This document shows, in pieces, positions 22,109-32,500 of a stretch of 64,000 bases of DNA. Each line of letters begins with the position of its first letter. Position 1 is the first letter of the stretch. The position numbers were made by a program, and so were the translations under genes. The notes under the pieces are model-generated. The model did not search any database, was not told the DNA's origin, and was given only the letters and a program-made list of their open reading frames with translations. The stretch comes from Ophiura sarsii (taxonomy: Eukaryota; Echinodermata; Ophiuroidea; Amphilepidida; Ophiuridae), in assembly GCA_035610835.1 (NCBI GenBank), contig CM069446.1, positions 53,720,934 to 53,784,933 of the forward strand. Direction: 5' to 3'.

Positions 22109-22804
22109 TTAGACCAGACAGAAGGACATTGTCTCATCAAGTTCAAAGTTCTTATTGTATGACAGTATATATAACTAATATCATTTCTTATCATTTAGTA
22201 GACATGAATGCTGAAATGTGATTGGTTAATGTCCCAATGAATATTTTCCCGTATCTGATGACTGATATGAGCCCGTATTAGTCTAGTAATTTTATCACAG
22301 CTCTGATTGGTTACATCAAGGTTTGGATTGATCCATTATCAATTTTAGATGTGGAAAGGGTGGCAGTGTTAGGATGGATGTGGGTTGGGGGTTTTAGGTG
22401 AAAGGGGATGTGGGGTTGGCCTGTCTTTTTGTTGGTTCCCGGTATCATTTATGTGGTTCCTAGTGTTATGGGTTCCAAGTTGTTTAAGTTGTGCTCAGTG
22501 TATGTTGGGATTCGATGAGCGGTGTGGTGAATGACGGCTCCTTGACTCTGATAGAATATTTAAGACATTATTATCTAAATTGGTTATAGCGTTGTCGAGA
22601 GTTTGACAGGGGCCTGTCAGAGTCACTAGTTAATTCTCGGGGGGGGGGGGGGGGGTTTCTATAGAGAATAACACAATTTATCATTGTCTTCTATGGAAAA
22701 TAACACAAATAAATGCAATATTTGTTGACCTTTAAATTATGTATATTGATTGTTTGTATATATTATCAAAGTGTATCAGATTAATCTCTATTTACTGTTT
22801 TGAC
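22109..22804. other. Unassigned DNA with a 17-G run
   Basis: The only marked structure is an uninterrupted G tract at about 22639-22655. No gene recognised. Confidence 0.35.
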
Positions 22805-22882
22805 TTATTATGACTAAATTTAAAATCATGTCTCATTTTTGGGAGCCCTTGGGCTTATTACCATCCAAATTCATAGAGGTAC
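22805..22882 (-). repeat. Dispersed repeat, inverted pair with 35085-35140
   Basis: The segment with aaatcatgtctcatttttgg, gagcccttgggctt and ccatccaaattcatagaggt matches 35085-35140 in reverse orientation at about 85% by eye. It carries no known coding part. Confidence 0.65.
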
Positions 22883-22949
22883 TTTAAGTATAGGATCTAA
22901 CCATCTTACCAACAATATCACATCAACTTCTTATACATTTTAACCACAA

Positions 22950-23184
22950 CCTAACATGTTGACGGCCATAGCAACCACTGATAAAGCCTGATTGCATGTA
23001 CTGCCATAGACATGTTTAGAATCTAAACATTTTATCATCTTAGAATGTTTGAATTCTAAACATTGAAGTGATGGACATGTTTCAGTGCTAAACATACTAA
23101 ATGCCACTAAACATGTATAGCATTTAAGCTTGTGTCAAAAGTCTGGACAAACTGGTGTTTAGCTTAAGTGCTTAGGTACTAAAC
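22950..23184. repeat. TAAACATG-rich repeat flanking the 2.9-kb element
   Basis: The word ctaaacatg and its inverse recur at least seven times. The phrase tgtgtcaaaagtctggacaa at 23133-23152 recurs on the other side of the element (26180-26199, ctgtacaa variant), with similar ctaaac words in the same order. The element at 23185 therefore sits within, or between copies of, an older repeat. Confidence 0.55.
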
Positions 23185-23383
23185 ATATGGCTCATTCCAT
23201 GAAGTTGGGGCATATTATGTGACATCCAAGTGAAATTTTCAAAATGGATATTTTCCAACTCTTTCTTCTTTTTTAGGTTCTACATTTACCAAAGTCCAAT
23301 GTAGAACCTTTTTTTTTTAATGTAACATTTGGTGTAAAATAACCGCACATGTTCAACAGTTGGATGACATTTCCAAAAATCCT

Positions 23384-25710
23384 GATGCTACATGGACACC
23401 ATTTCCCATTTCCATATCATTTTCTAATAAATTAGCTTAAGATGTGGGCCAAGTTTCTATACCTCAATTAACTACTTGGAACCACAAATACATGAAAAGA
23501 AACCAGATTTGTCTAGGTTGAACATAACTTAACGAACAAGACATCGTAGATTAACTGTTTTATGTAAAAACTCATTGAAAAGTGACTCTTTATTTTGCAA
23601 TTTGTATAATGAATTTAAATAAAGTACATATCAATATTTGTTTGATGTAAAGTACTCTATAAACCATGCACATTGATTACATTACAGTCATAAAGTAAGT
23701 ATATGAAGTATTATTTACCTGTATAATGTTATAAAATGCACTACCGATGCTACATGGACACCGCGTCTTGTAACATTGTTAATAATAAGACTATTCATAC
23801 TGTTACAATTATTTGAGTGTGAATGGTTTGTCTACTTGTTCATCATATCAAGTAGATACACAGAGTGAATTGCTTGAAATTTATCTAAACACTGTTCATG
23901 TAAAATTTACCTTCTCTGTGTACTTAAGTATTACGATGCTACATGGACACTGTGCCCTAAAATATTTGGAACAGCTTGAACAGGTGCATCTTTTTCAGAT
24001 CAATAGAGAGGATGTACTATGATGTTAACTTTTTATGTTATAAGCACACGATAAAATTAATAACATGGATTGTAAAACTACAAATTACACAAAAAGATAA
24101 CCTGCCATGAAGCATAAAACATAATTACCTATGATACACATACACCATTTCTTACAATTACACAATAACAATACACCATTGATCAAAGAAACTTAAGATG
24201 TCCACTGAAACAAACTTCATGCAGTGTTGTTCTTAAAGTACCCTTTGTGATCTTAGTCTCTTTGCTCTTTCTGATTGAATCATCCTCTATTATTGATAAA
24301 GATGATTGAAAAGTTTGATCACTTAAAAAGTCAGTTTGCAAATATTTTTTTTTAATTGCCATGATGGATTTCTTTGGAAAGGTACTAGTTTTTGAAAATG
24401 ATGGGTTCCTTGTCTTCATCTCCATAAATTCCAGGACGATAGAACTGTCTTCTGAATTAATGTCAAGAACCTGCAAAGCAAAACAAAATAAACCCTATGG
24501 CTTAGTATCTTCATGGAACATTGTGTATTGATATTGGAGTAGATTATTTATTCATGTTGCACTTTTTGTGTTGCAGGAAAATATTTATATTAAAATCATG
24601 CTGGAGTATTTTATTTATTATTCATTAAACATGAAAAAGAATAGCAAAGGATAGAGAACTTAAATGATTTACAATTATTTGTTTTATTTATAGTAAATAA
24701 AACTAAAATAAGGGAATGTTTATTGTGAATTCAGTGAAATGCTAATGGAAATGGTGTCCATGTAGCATTGTGTATTAATATATTTCATTAGATATACATC
24801 TCTCATAATATGCCTTTTTTTCTGTAAAGTTTAGTAAAATGTAGGCAATGTTATTGAATGTTTTGGGTGATGGATAATTTCGAATGGGGTAATTGTTTTA
24901 GTCTAATTAGGCAAATTTTATGAAATGCTACATGGACATGGTGTCCATGTAGCATCGTATTGGTAAGCTATATTATTAGCATTAAAAGAGCAAAAACTAA
25001 TTCATTATTAACTTCAAAGTTTATTAATGATGTGATTCTACAAAAAAATTACAATTTCAACGAACTATAACGATACCCAATGCAAAATATTGCCCATGCT
25101 ATGCCCGATGCTACATGGACGCCAAATTATTATGGCGTCCGTGACTCAAAATTAATATCATAACATGAAACGAAATTCTGATTCAGTGTTTCCCTTTCAA
25201 TAAAAATGCATTAATAAATACAGACATAAAAGCAACATTAAGAAATAATTACAATCACACTTACCATTCACAAAACTATCCAATGTTTACATTTTGATGC
25301 TACATAAAAGTCCCGATGCTACAACGGGACACCAGCGACTGAAACCTTGATAAAACTAGCCCACATGTGGCAAATTCCAAACAAACCTGATAGCTATCGA
25401 CCTCTATCCTTACAAAAAGAAATATGGAATGTTTTATTTATCTCCAGGGGGGGTGGGGGGGGGATTCCCACAAATTGCATAGGATGTTTATCACGATGCT
25501 ACATTTTATGGTTAGGACACCATGCACACGGCACGGTATACTTTTTCATGAATATATGGAATGGTCTTCATGAAATTTATTCTCATTTGCAATAGTTTTC
25601 AATTGATAAATGCTCTTAATTTTGGAAAATAATTAAAAAATGTATGATAGAGAACTACCCCCATTCAGCAATGAAAACTCCCGATGCTACACGTGTATAT
25701 TTTGTGGACA
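23384..25710. repeat. Interspersed 17-bp motif array
   Basis: Ten or more copies of gatgctacatggacacc, eight in plus and two in minus orientation. The pair at 24924/24940 is nearly back to back and palindromic. From 25296 on, copies are split by inserted bases (for example gatgctac ... ggacacc at 25495-25521 and 25683-25712), as if the two halves were conserved separately. The sequence between copies is not obviously repeated, so this is not a simple satellite. Confidence 0.8.
24183..24470 (-). CDS. Candidate terminal coding exon inside the 2.9-kb element
   Basis: A minus-strand frame of about 95 codons begins right after a strong acceptor (tttgctttgcag, AG at 24472-24471) and ends in a stop at 24183. 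It reads VLDINSEDSSIVLEFMEM, then a Ser/Lys-rich stretch, and ends GHLKFL. The composition is normal for a protein and the frame is long for such AT-rich DNA. No domain was recognised and no upstream exon could be found. It may be the last exon of a transposon-encoded protein or a captured host exon. The chance that it is spurious is real. Confidence 0.35.
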   Translation of the reverse strand, partial: VLDINSEDSSIVLEFMEMKTRNPSFSKTSTFPKKSIMAIKKKYLQTDFLSDQTFQSSLSIIEDDSIRKSKETKITKGTLRTTLHEVCFSGHLKFL

Positions 25711-26125
25711 CCGTGCGTAGCATCGGAAAGGCAATTTTCATGTTGCTTGGGTGAAAAATCAGTCCAGCGTGACGAGGTGTTTTGGTCAGTAAACTATGAA
25801 TACATGTATCTTCTATTAATCAAATCGATTTCCAAGCAATTCTATGATAGTTTTGCTTACATAAAACTCATATTAATTGTTGTGTTTTCCATGTCACGTT
25901 TTTAGCAAAAATGGTCTTGGACACCACCTCATTTTTTATTTATTTTTTATTCAAGAAAGGGTCGATTTTTAATTTTTTTTCATGGCTCAATACTATAACT
26001 TAGTACTGTTTTTGGACACCAAAAAAAAATTGATATACACATAGAGTAAAACAGTTTATAAGCTGCCTAAAGTACCAAATTCTGCTATTTTAACAAATGC
26101 CCCAACTTCATGGAATGAGCCATAT

Positions 26126-27221
26126 ATATATATATATTAAGATGCTAAACGTGTGTAGCATCAAAATACGCAATTCAACATGTGTCAAAAGTCTGTACAA
26201 GACTGAGTTTATTTTTGTGTTTAGGGTCTAAACACGTAATTTACAGTGTACAATGCGTCGTTCGTAATTTCATACACAGATACTTATTTTAGCTGGCTTC
26301 CAATATGTCTGAAATGTTAGAGTCATTTTACAGTAAAATAAGTAAGCGCGTTGATAACTGAAAACATTTTTGTTGACAAAGCAACCATTTACAAATCACT
26401 ATCAGCAAAGAAAAAGTGAATGCGCTTATTAAAATGGTACGATATCGATCACTTCCTGATGGCGGCCAATTCACGTATTGTTTCAAAGGTAAGGTTCCCG
26501 GTTGTCGTAAAATGTGCATTTGCGAATAATTGCTGTATAGGAAGGCCCTCTGAACTGCTGTTGGGTGACAGCAACGTTTATCAACAAACGTCGAAGGGAC
26601 TGTACTGTCGATACATGCTTGAGGGAACAGCATGACAACAACACTGTCCACTATACCTTATTGCCCTTTATAACAGTCTGTTCGCATCATCATCAAAAGT
26701 CGTTCCTTTTCTAACCCAGCAAAGCGACCCGGAAGTACTCACCCGTAGCGAAACCGCTTCGCAGTCATAGTTGACCTCGTAATAGCACGATGTAAATGAG
26801 CTCTTTTCATGATTATAATCACACATTTCAAACACATTGGCCATGAAATTGTATAGTAAAAAGGCATATTATGCAAATAATATTATCTAATATTTTCTGT
26901 GAACTTCATGACATGTTGTATTTTCGGTGCAAATTATTGCAATCCGACAAACCCGAATTCAAGAAAAACTTGAAGAAACTAAAGCCACATTCATGGTAAA
27001 AAAGTCGCTTCTGAAGAATTAGACATCAATTTTATCCATCGTATCATAATATTCATAGTCTTTTGTAACTAGAAACATGCTTACAATTTTATAAAATTAT
27101 TTAGTCCGGTCAAGTGAATGCTTATAAAATAGCTCCTCGAATCTTGTCTCGATCTAAATTCATTTTGTAGCGTCGACGGGTTGTTGATCAAGTGTTTAAA
27201 TCTCACGATTATATTCAGATT
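26126..27221. other. Unassigned DNA
   Basis: Starts with TA repeats and the right-hand TAAACATG-type repeat (26140-26245). From 26690 a GC-richer patch (gcgacccggaagtactcacc) has no identified gene. The phrase tttagtccggtcaagtgaat occurs at 27101 and again at 27671, on either side of the tRNA-like sequence, so both may belong to one repeat family. Confidence 0.35.
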
Positions 27222-27296
27222 TGCTAGATAGCTCAGATGGTAGAGAGCTCGCTCTGGGAGCGAGAGGTCCGGGGTTCGAAATCGATCCTTCTGCGC
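27222..27296 (+). pseudogene. tRNA-Pro(UGG)-like pseudogene or SINE head
   Basis: The D arm (gctc agatggtaga gagc) and the anticodon arm (ctcgc tctggga gcgag) are perfectly paired. The loop would place TGG as anticodon, but with C instead of the invariant T at position 33. The B box reads ggttcgaaatc, the T stem does not pair (cgggg against tcgat), and the acceptor stem pairs only partly. It is therefore probably not a working tRNA. No poly-T terminator is close by. Confidence 0.55.
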
Positions 27297-28086
27297 TATA
27301 CAATGTCATATTTATTTTTTTACAGAAAGGCTATTCTGGTCAAAATGAATAAACATTTCACAATTTCATCCCACAAAATGCATGAATTCGGACGTTTTCA
27401 TTGGAAAAACGGTATTTTTCCCCCAAAATTTCAATAATGAATTCAAACGCGGGCATGAAAATGAAACGCGGGCGTGTTACGGGAGGCTAAAAATCAAGTT
27501 GGCGAGGCCTAACGGGGGATCGTAAAGTTTCGTTTTCTGACCGAAAATCGGTGAAAATCAAACTCGGTTTTTCTTATCAAAAAAGAAGTCGGGCATCAAT
27601 GTTTTTGATATGAAATTAAAGCTTAAGATTCCGTTAGTACGGAAATTGCTCTTAAAATATCGTACGCATTTTAGTCCGGTCAAGTGAATAGATACAAGAA
27701 GCAAAATCACGAAAGTTGTTAAATTCTAAAATTAGCGATAAAATCACTGTTTGTGGACCAATTGTGTCAGATTTGGCATCATATTATAGAGAAAATTACG
27801 AACAATCCACCTACTTCGCCATCATGGCTGCCAGCTAACCCTACCTCAATTAATTCAGGGAAAACAAACTTCCCTTAATGTTTTAGCGCAAGGTTGACAT
27901 CCTGAAATCGATCTTTGCGTGGGTTAGAAATCGGCGAGGTCACTCATTAAAAACGATACCTGTGTACTGACTGATAACGCGAGTTTTAAAAGCCCAGGTC
28001 AGGATTCGCGCGCATACCGCCGGGCAAAGAACAATGGCAACTGCCGACCGACTGCCCGATGTGACGACACGTGTCACCCCATCTAT
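27297..28086. other. Unassigned DNA
   Basis: No gene recognised. Words acgcgggc and ggcgagg recur at 27448-27515. Confidence 0.3.
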
Positions 28087-28870
28087 AATAATAATAATAA
28101 TAACTGAGATTTATAGAGCGCCTAATAGCAGGGGCCTCAAAGCGCTGTACATTTTAAAAACCAATAAACAAGATATTATACATTAATCATTTAAAAACAA
28201 GAAATACTGGCATAATATAAACATGATAAAACATACACAAGCGGAAAAAAATGGCAAGTCCGGTAAAATTCCACACACATATTTACAGAGTGGGAAAATA
28301 ACACATTAAAATCAAACACTATACGAGTCTTTAAAAAGATGAGTCTTGACACGAGACTTGAATTGAGTTGTCGTAGTTGAACTGCGGATGGCAAGAGGGA
28401 GCTGATTCCAGAGTGTTGGTGCTGACATCGAGAAACTTCTTCCATAAGTGACAGATTTCGCGGAAACGGGTTGCAAAAAATGTTGAGACGCTAATCTGAG
28501 TAAGCGTGGCGGTTTGTAAGCCCTCACCAGGTCTGTTAAATAGATTGGTGCGAGGCCATTGAGTGTTTTAAATGTGAGTAAGAGCACCTTATACACAATC
28601 CTTTGACGAACACGGAGCCAGTGAAGTTCAAACAATACCGGTGTTATGTGATCGTGTTTTTTGCGGCGAGAAACGAATATGTACAAATGCATGAACCAAT
28701 TTCTCGGTGTTCTCCTTATCGAGGTAACGTCTGAGTTTGCCAATATACCAACAGGAGTTTTTCCAGGCGTATGAAACAAACAGCTGCCTATTGTTGAGAT
28801 TTGGTTCAGTATAACGCACTCTATACGAGGTATCACATGCAATTAGGCAAGCAGTGAACCTTAAACTGTC
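28087..28870 (-). pseudogene. LINE (CR1/L2-like) C-terminal RT fragment and 3' end
   Basis: On the minus strand, broken frames give YIGKLRRYLDKENTEKLVHA (from about 28760). After a frameshift and internal deletion comes DHITPVLFELHWLRVRQRI, then YKVLLLTFKTLNGLAPIYL and GRSFSMSAPTLWNQLPLAIR, ending near FKSRVKTHLF at about 28325. This is the well-known C-terminus of CR1/L2-type non-LTR retroelements. The 3' end shows caaagcgctttgaggcccct, ttaggcgctctataaat and an (ATT)n microsatellite tail at 28087-28103, again typical. The catalytic part of the RT is absent, so this is a dead, 5'-truncated copy. Confidence 0.85.
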
Positions 28871-29172
28871 AATCATTCGTTGTGAATCAATATTCAGCCA
28901 TATGACTATTCATTAGTCCGGGTCATCGTGTCACAAGCGTCATCATAATAAACAAATACAGACTTGTTCCAGGCCGTCGTAAAGAGATCTGATTACGATA
29001 TTCATTAGATGCAAATAACGCCACGCCCCTCCTCTGTCACTGCCAGACGATGCCATCCACAATTTCAAATTCTTATTTTGTTCCACGTTATAATTAATTT
29101 CAAATAAACAATTCTGAATGTTTCGTGTCATTTAAAAAATAAATTCTGTCATCATAAAAGCATATCAGTGCC

Positions 29173-29388
29173 ACTCTAAATCACAATCAGCTTTTTGTTA
29201 CCATTGGTGTACTATTTCTGTGTCACAAATCGTGTTTTGAGCCGATAAAAAGCACCACGTCTCATGTCGTCTGGTTTGCTACGAACATGATAGTGCGCCC
29301 CCTAACGAACCGTTACATGTCAATTAACGTATCGGTAGGCGGGCTTGACTTTTTCGAGATACTTGTCCCATAGTTATATAGTCCCTGT
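29173..29388 (+). repeat. Dispersed repeat, inverted pair with 49592-49815
   Basis: The segment from ctctaaatcacaatcagctt to cccatagttatatagtccct matches 49592-49815 in reverse orientation, with several small indels. One edge falls one base short of the stop codon of the transporter gene. The repeat therefore supplies the start of that gene's 3'UTR. Confidence 0.7.
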
Positions 29389-29389
29389 T

Positions 29390-29568
29390 TTAATGTTCTA
29401 CCTTCTTGTCACTTTTTATACAATCCTTGGTGGGCACTCTACTATACTTAGTATCCTTATAATGTTTTTGAATGTCTATAATAGACTGCGGTATCACCCC
29501 TAACAATGACACAGCACCAAGGACTAGGAAGGACCCGGTATAACTACCACTGTTGTCAAATATCCAGC
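29390..29568 (-). CDS. Transporter exon 4 (last coding exon)
   Basis: Acceptor gttttgcag (AG at 29570-29569). It encodes WIFDNSGSYTGSFLVLGAV, the end of helix 11 and helix 12, then a short cytosolic tail ending KKVEH and stop at 29392-29390. The GWIFDxxGSY pattern matches the conserved SLC16 segment before helix 12. The stop lies one base from the edge of a dispersed repeat. Confidence 0.85.
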
Positions 29569-32500
29569 CTGCAAAACAAATCAAATATAACGTTATTTGA
29601 ATAGGCATTGATTCGGAAAAGGGGGATCAATTAAAATGGGGATTACAAAATAGTTATTTTTTATTATTTGAGCTGCCATCGCAAATGCTAGGGTACTTGA
29701 ACATAAAGGGGGATATAGCAAATTGATCCTAAAAAGGGAGGATTTTTCGGGGGAACCACAACATTACGTCTAAGGTTCGAACTTTAGGTGAGTGACTTGA
29801 TTTCGGCCCAATTTTGTCATGGTGTTTACTATAATGTGTCTATATGAACATGTTCATCGCACCAAGGTTGTAGTGTTGATCTCAACACTACAACCGGGTG
29901 CTTCCTGGTTATACCGGGTTATACCGGGTTATATCGGGTCCTTCCTGGTTCTTGAGCGGCTCAACAATAAATTCCTATTGAGATATGAAACTTTAAAAGA
30001 CATATTTGCGATGAGGTAAGTCCAACACTCGATCGTATGAAAAATAATACCTACCTGACAAAAATCCACTAAAGATGGATCCAATGCTATAAGTGACGGT
30101 CAACCACATCGTAGCATTTGTCATTTTGTCTTGTTCTATACTCTCTTTAAACAATGTATACACACTGCTCATGCCCATTTCTCGTCCGAACCCAAAAGAG
30201 ACAGACGACAGTACAAATCCGACGTAAGAGCGGGAACCCGAAAAGACCGGGTCAATCGTTAGCGCTACAAAACAGAGGAAGGACGTGCTGTAAAGGATGT
30301 TTTTATCGCAAAATTTCATTTTGATAAATGGGTAGAGTAAGTTGGAGAGAAGACAGCCTATTCCTCCAAAGGTTGCGAGATAAGATGCTAAAGATGGCGA
30401 GAAGCCTACCTCCATGGCATGAGGAACCAGAAAGATCAACCAACCGACTAAACAGTAGCCATTGCATACGTTGTATAACAACAGTGATACGAAATTGATA
30501 TCGTTGAATAAAACGCAGTCGAGATAATTATACATGATATCTGCAAAACCAGTTTTACTCGGCTGGTTTTTTTCTGTATCCCGACTGCTTTCATCTTCGT
30601 TGAACGTATCTTGTATTATCGATGTCTGTCTGATAGGTCTAAGTATTGCTCCGCAAAGTATGAGATGCAAAATCAATGCGCCTAGCATCATCATAGTTCC
30701 GCGCCATCCGTAGACATCAAGCAAAGTCTGTGTCAGAGGCGGCATAATCATAATACCCAAGGAGAGACCAATCCTTGAAACTGAGATCGCAACGACGTAA
30801 TATTCATCGAAATAGTTAGCCAGTTCGGCTATCAAAACCGCTTCCGCTCCGATTAAGAAACCTATTTAAAACAAAACATGTGTTACCAAGTGTTGAAAAG
30901 GGAGAAGAGAATGATTATTGATACTGCCCCACAAATGCTGAAATACAGGCCAAAGTGGACAAAATATTAAGGGTCCCATGAGGGCCCGCTGTGGGCCCAT
31001 GATCAATGTTGGCTGGGACCCGTGTGTCAAATAGTTCTGAAGTGCAAGTAATTTTAAAGAACTCTCACAGCTTTTCATGGAACCCTTTTTTCGTATTTTA
31101 GGGTTCTATAAGGAACCATTGACTGAGGAAGAACCTTTCATTCGGGGGTTTGGAATTATAACCATTAAAGGTTCCTTGAGTGCAGAAGGTTCTACATCGA
31201 ACCCCGAGCTTACTCAAAGAACCCTTTCTGAACCATTTTTGCTGAGAGTGTTGTGTGTAGTAACTAAGTTGGGGGTAACTGGGTGTTCCAGTATCGGACA
31301 AAACTAGTCAATTCCAGAATCTGGGACCTAAAGTACACTTTTCCATAGGAGGTTTTTTTCAATTACTGTAACGGGAAACCATTCACGTGAAAACGCAATC
31401 CCGTTCTCCAGCCCGCCCTCTATTGAGAAGACGCACTCCCGTGACTTGATTCGTCGTCCTGTAACAATTGACAACAGTGCCACACAAAATAGAACGCCCT
31501 CAAGCCGAATGATAAATGTATACTATTTTTATATTTTATGAGGTCAAGGAAGGAAAAATAAATAAAAGATAGCATGATAAATAAATGTTAAAAAACCAAC
31601 AAGGACACTTTTTGTATCTCATTTATGGTGAATAAAAAACTGAACTGAACTGAACTTTCTGTAATTTACCTGTCAATACAGTAGACAACATCAACATATA
31701 CCATGATGAAACTAGAGATGCAGTTATAAGGCCTACGGCTGCAAATAAGCTGAACGTTATGACGGTGACTCGGGGTGACAGGCGCTTACTCATCGCTCCT
31801 CCAATAGGACCTACAGTTTTGATACAGAAAAGTCAAAATAAGGCCACGAAGAAGAATAACCCATTGTTTTACAGGCCCGACCAATCCCTTCTACCGAATT
31901 TGCAATTGCAATGTTTTGAATTTTTTGAAATTGTTTGACATCTTTAATGTGAATATTGTTTGAGAAAAAAAATAACGACCGATCCTACCTGAGAGGTCCG
32001 TTTGCCCGTAGAACAGGTGGTTTTCTTGGCCTTAAATAACATTGTGGACAACGCAAAGCAACTGAGAAATGCACATCAAATACTAGCTTTGCTGTATAAC
32101 ATTTGCCGAGCATTGGACCTATTTGACCCGCTTACTTTTTCCAATTTAATCTACCAACACAGGGCTCTTGGAAGTATATTTTTGATGGGGGTGCTGTAAA
32201 TTTGCAAGTCATCACCACTTCGGCGTGGGGTCCGGGGCGAAGCCCTTGGCGGAGGTTCAGGGGAAGAGCAATGGCGCATTCAGGATGGGGGAGGGGGGGG
32301 GGGGGGGGGGGGGGGGGTGCAAAAAACACCTGAAGCCATCTTGTTGATCTTAAATATAGAAACGTTGAACCTAATAAAGGCGAAGCGCGCAGAAATTGTG
32401 ATTTTTACACTTAAAAGGTACGCAGTACGACGTTTTTAACGTCCCCCGCATACTATTAGTATGGTGTGGTTTGAGGCCATTAAAATATTATAACCTATGG

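Larger units (their letters stand above)
23185..26125. mobile_element. 2.9-kb TIR element with about 180-bp phased GATGCTACATGGACACC motifs
   Basis: Perfect 29-bp terminal inverted repeats (starting atatggctcattccatgaag and ending ttggggcat) lie at 23185-23213 and 26097-26125. Inside, gatgctacatggacacc and close variants occur on the plus strand at 23384, 23746, 23935, 24924, 25107, 25315, 25495 and 25683. They occur inverted at 24753 and 24940. Most neighbouring copies are 167-190 bp apart, or about twice that (362). One candidate spliced coding exon lies at 24183-24470 on the minus strand. No transposase catalytic motif was recognised. The ends resemble those of the element at 35634-36560. 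Target duplications are hidden by flanking TA repeats. Confidence 0.8.

Noticed and set aside
23384..25710. Spaced 17-bp motif read as a CRISPR-like array
   Set aside because: Motifs occur in both orientations at about 180-bp spacing within a TIR element. There are no spacer-length units and no cas genes.
27222..27296. Functional tRNA-Pro gene
   Set aside because: T stem does not pair, position 33 is C, and the acceptor stem is weak.
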